Source: Seribacter sp963934295 | GTDB taxonomy: Bacteria > Verrucomicrobiota > Verrucomicrobiia > Opitutales > Seribacteraceae | DNA length: 64,000 nucleotides | Assembly (NCBI GenBank): GCA_963934295.1 | Contig: CAWVXY010000007.1 | Location: 1 to 64,000, forward strand | Direction: 5' to 3' | Shown: in pieces, positions 63,626 to 64,000 of the stretch | Position numbering within the stretch: the stretch's first letter is position 1 | Layout of the letters: each line of letters starts with the position of its first letter | The notes under the pieces: model-generated | What the model was told of the DNA's origin: nothing | Seen by the model: the letters and a program-made list of their open reading frames with translations, nothing else | The model's database searches: none | Position numbers and translations under genes: made by a program

Positions 63626-64000
63626 AAGCTTTAATTTGGAATTGCTTTGTTAAAAAGTCCACAGAGGGTATAAACACTATTAATTTGAAAGAAACCAATC
63701 ACGAGTGGTCTGTAACTAAAAAGTTGAGCACAACTTGCTCTCAAAATACTGAAACTTGGCAACTTGAGAGGGATAACTTAGATAATCTTGAATTTAAAGT
63801 CGAAGTCCGAACCGGGAAAAAATTCGATGTATTATCTTTAAATAATGATATAGAGGAAACTATTTCATACGCTAAAAGTTTAAATTCTCTTGGCAAAAAA
63901 CTTTTTAGCTCCGATGAAAATCTTGAAAAAAAGTTAAATTGTCCTGCATGTGATTATCAAGCAACATCAACTAATCCCTACTTAACCGTGAATCATGCAG
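63613..64000 (+). CDS. Partial protein with Cys-pair motif, 3' end outside the window
   Basis: A continuous frame runs from TTG 63613 (overlapping the preceding gene by 13 bases) to the window edge, 129 codons, without any in-frame ATG. Near the end it reads LNCPACDYQATSTNPYL, a CxxC pair like the zinc-binding start of methyltransf_13-type sugar methyltransferases. The preceding about 95 residues match nothing I know. It may be a fourth methyltransferase of the operon; the start is uncertain. Confidence 0.55.
   Translation, partial: MVKIKALIWNCFVKKSTEGINTINLKETNHEWSVTKKLSTTCSQNTETWQLERDNLDNLEFKVEVRTGKKFDVLSLNNDIEETISYAKSLNSLGKKLFSSDENLEKKLNCPACDYQATSTNPYLTVNHA

Noticed and set aside
1..64000. 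CRISPR array, insertion sequence or prophage
   Set aside because: No repeat-spacer array, transposase, integrase or phage structural genes were seen.

Overview
The window looks like a chromosomal segment of a Gram-negative, AT-leaning member of the Planctomycetota-Verrucomicrobiota group, most likely a marine Verrucomicrobiota (Opitutae-like). This assignment is inference. It rests on a DUF1549/DUF1553 + DUF1501 + planctomycete-type cytochrome/LRR operon with SHD1 domains, a CxPSR sulfatase, outer-membrane and LPS genes (lpxI, hldD), many lipoproteins, and a cadherin/thrombospondin-3 surface protein ending in a Trp-rich domain. No rRNA is present to settle it.

Layout. 1-6.2 kb: the end of a giant surface protein, an orphan YefM-like antitoxin, an octaheme cytochrome/TPR lipoprotein and a GYF_2 membrane protein. 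6.4-12 kb: the DUF1549/1553-DUF1501-cytochrome/LRR operon. 12-16.1 kb: an RHH-PAS protein, sufS, a sulfatase and an exported VOC protein. 16.5-25.6 kb: an LMW-PTP-like protein lacking its catalytic cysteine, a DEAD-box helicase, a voltage-gated channel with an acidic selectivity filter, leuS, lpxI and two unknown envelope proteins. 25.7-30.6 kb: a CAT-anticodon tRNA, an NtrC-type regulator and a ketosynthase-ACP-CrtI-like oxidoreductase mini-cluster. 30.6-32.8 kb: clpS with a DUF2017-like partner, and a membrane protein with a charged tail. 32.8-38.6 kb: a block containing CsgG/PEGA, COG3014, YcfL-like and LpoB-like lipoprotein genes; it lies between a decayed 3'-tRNA-like fragment and an intact tRNA-Arg, in the same orientation.

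38.6-49.3 kb is mostly housekeeping: fabG-acpP-fabF, an RsuA/RluB-type pseudouridine synthase, folD, an RDD protein, proC, hldD, a DAHP synthase, a MORN/YwqK-like lipoprotein and a second NtrC-type regulator.

49.5-64 kb is a long, tightly overlapping operon for a modified surface sugar. It encodes an FkbM methyltransferase, SpsF-type cytidylyltransferase, Gfo/Idh/MocA oxidoreductase, DegT aminotransferase, epimerase, GNAT acetyltransferase, NeuB-type nonulosonate synthase, asparagine synthase, PseA/WbpG-like sugar amidotransferase, three SAM methyltransferases, and a second asparagine-synthase-like enzyme whose N-terminal cysteine is gone. The set fits a nonulosonic (sialic/legionaminic/pseudaminic-like) acid carrying N-acyl or amidino and methyl decorations. 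A good sigma-54 -24/-12 match lies between the divergent NtrC-type regulator and this operon, which suggests sigma-54 control. The operon runs off the right edge.
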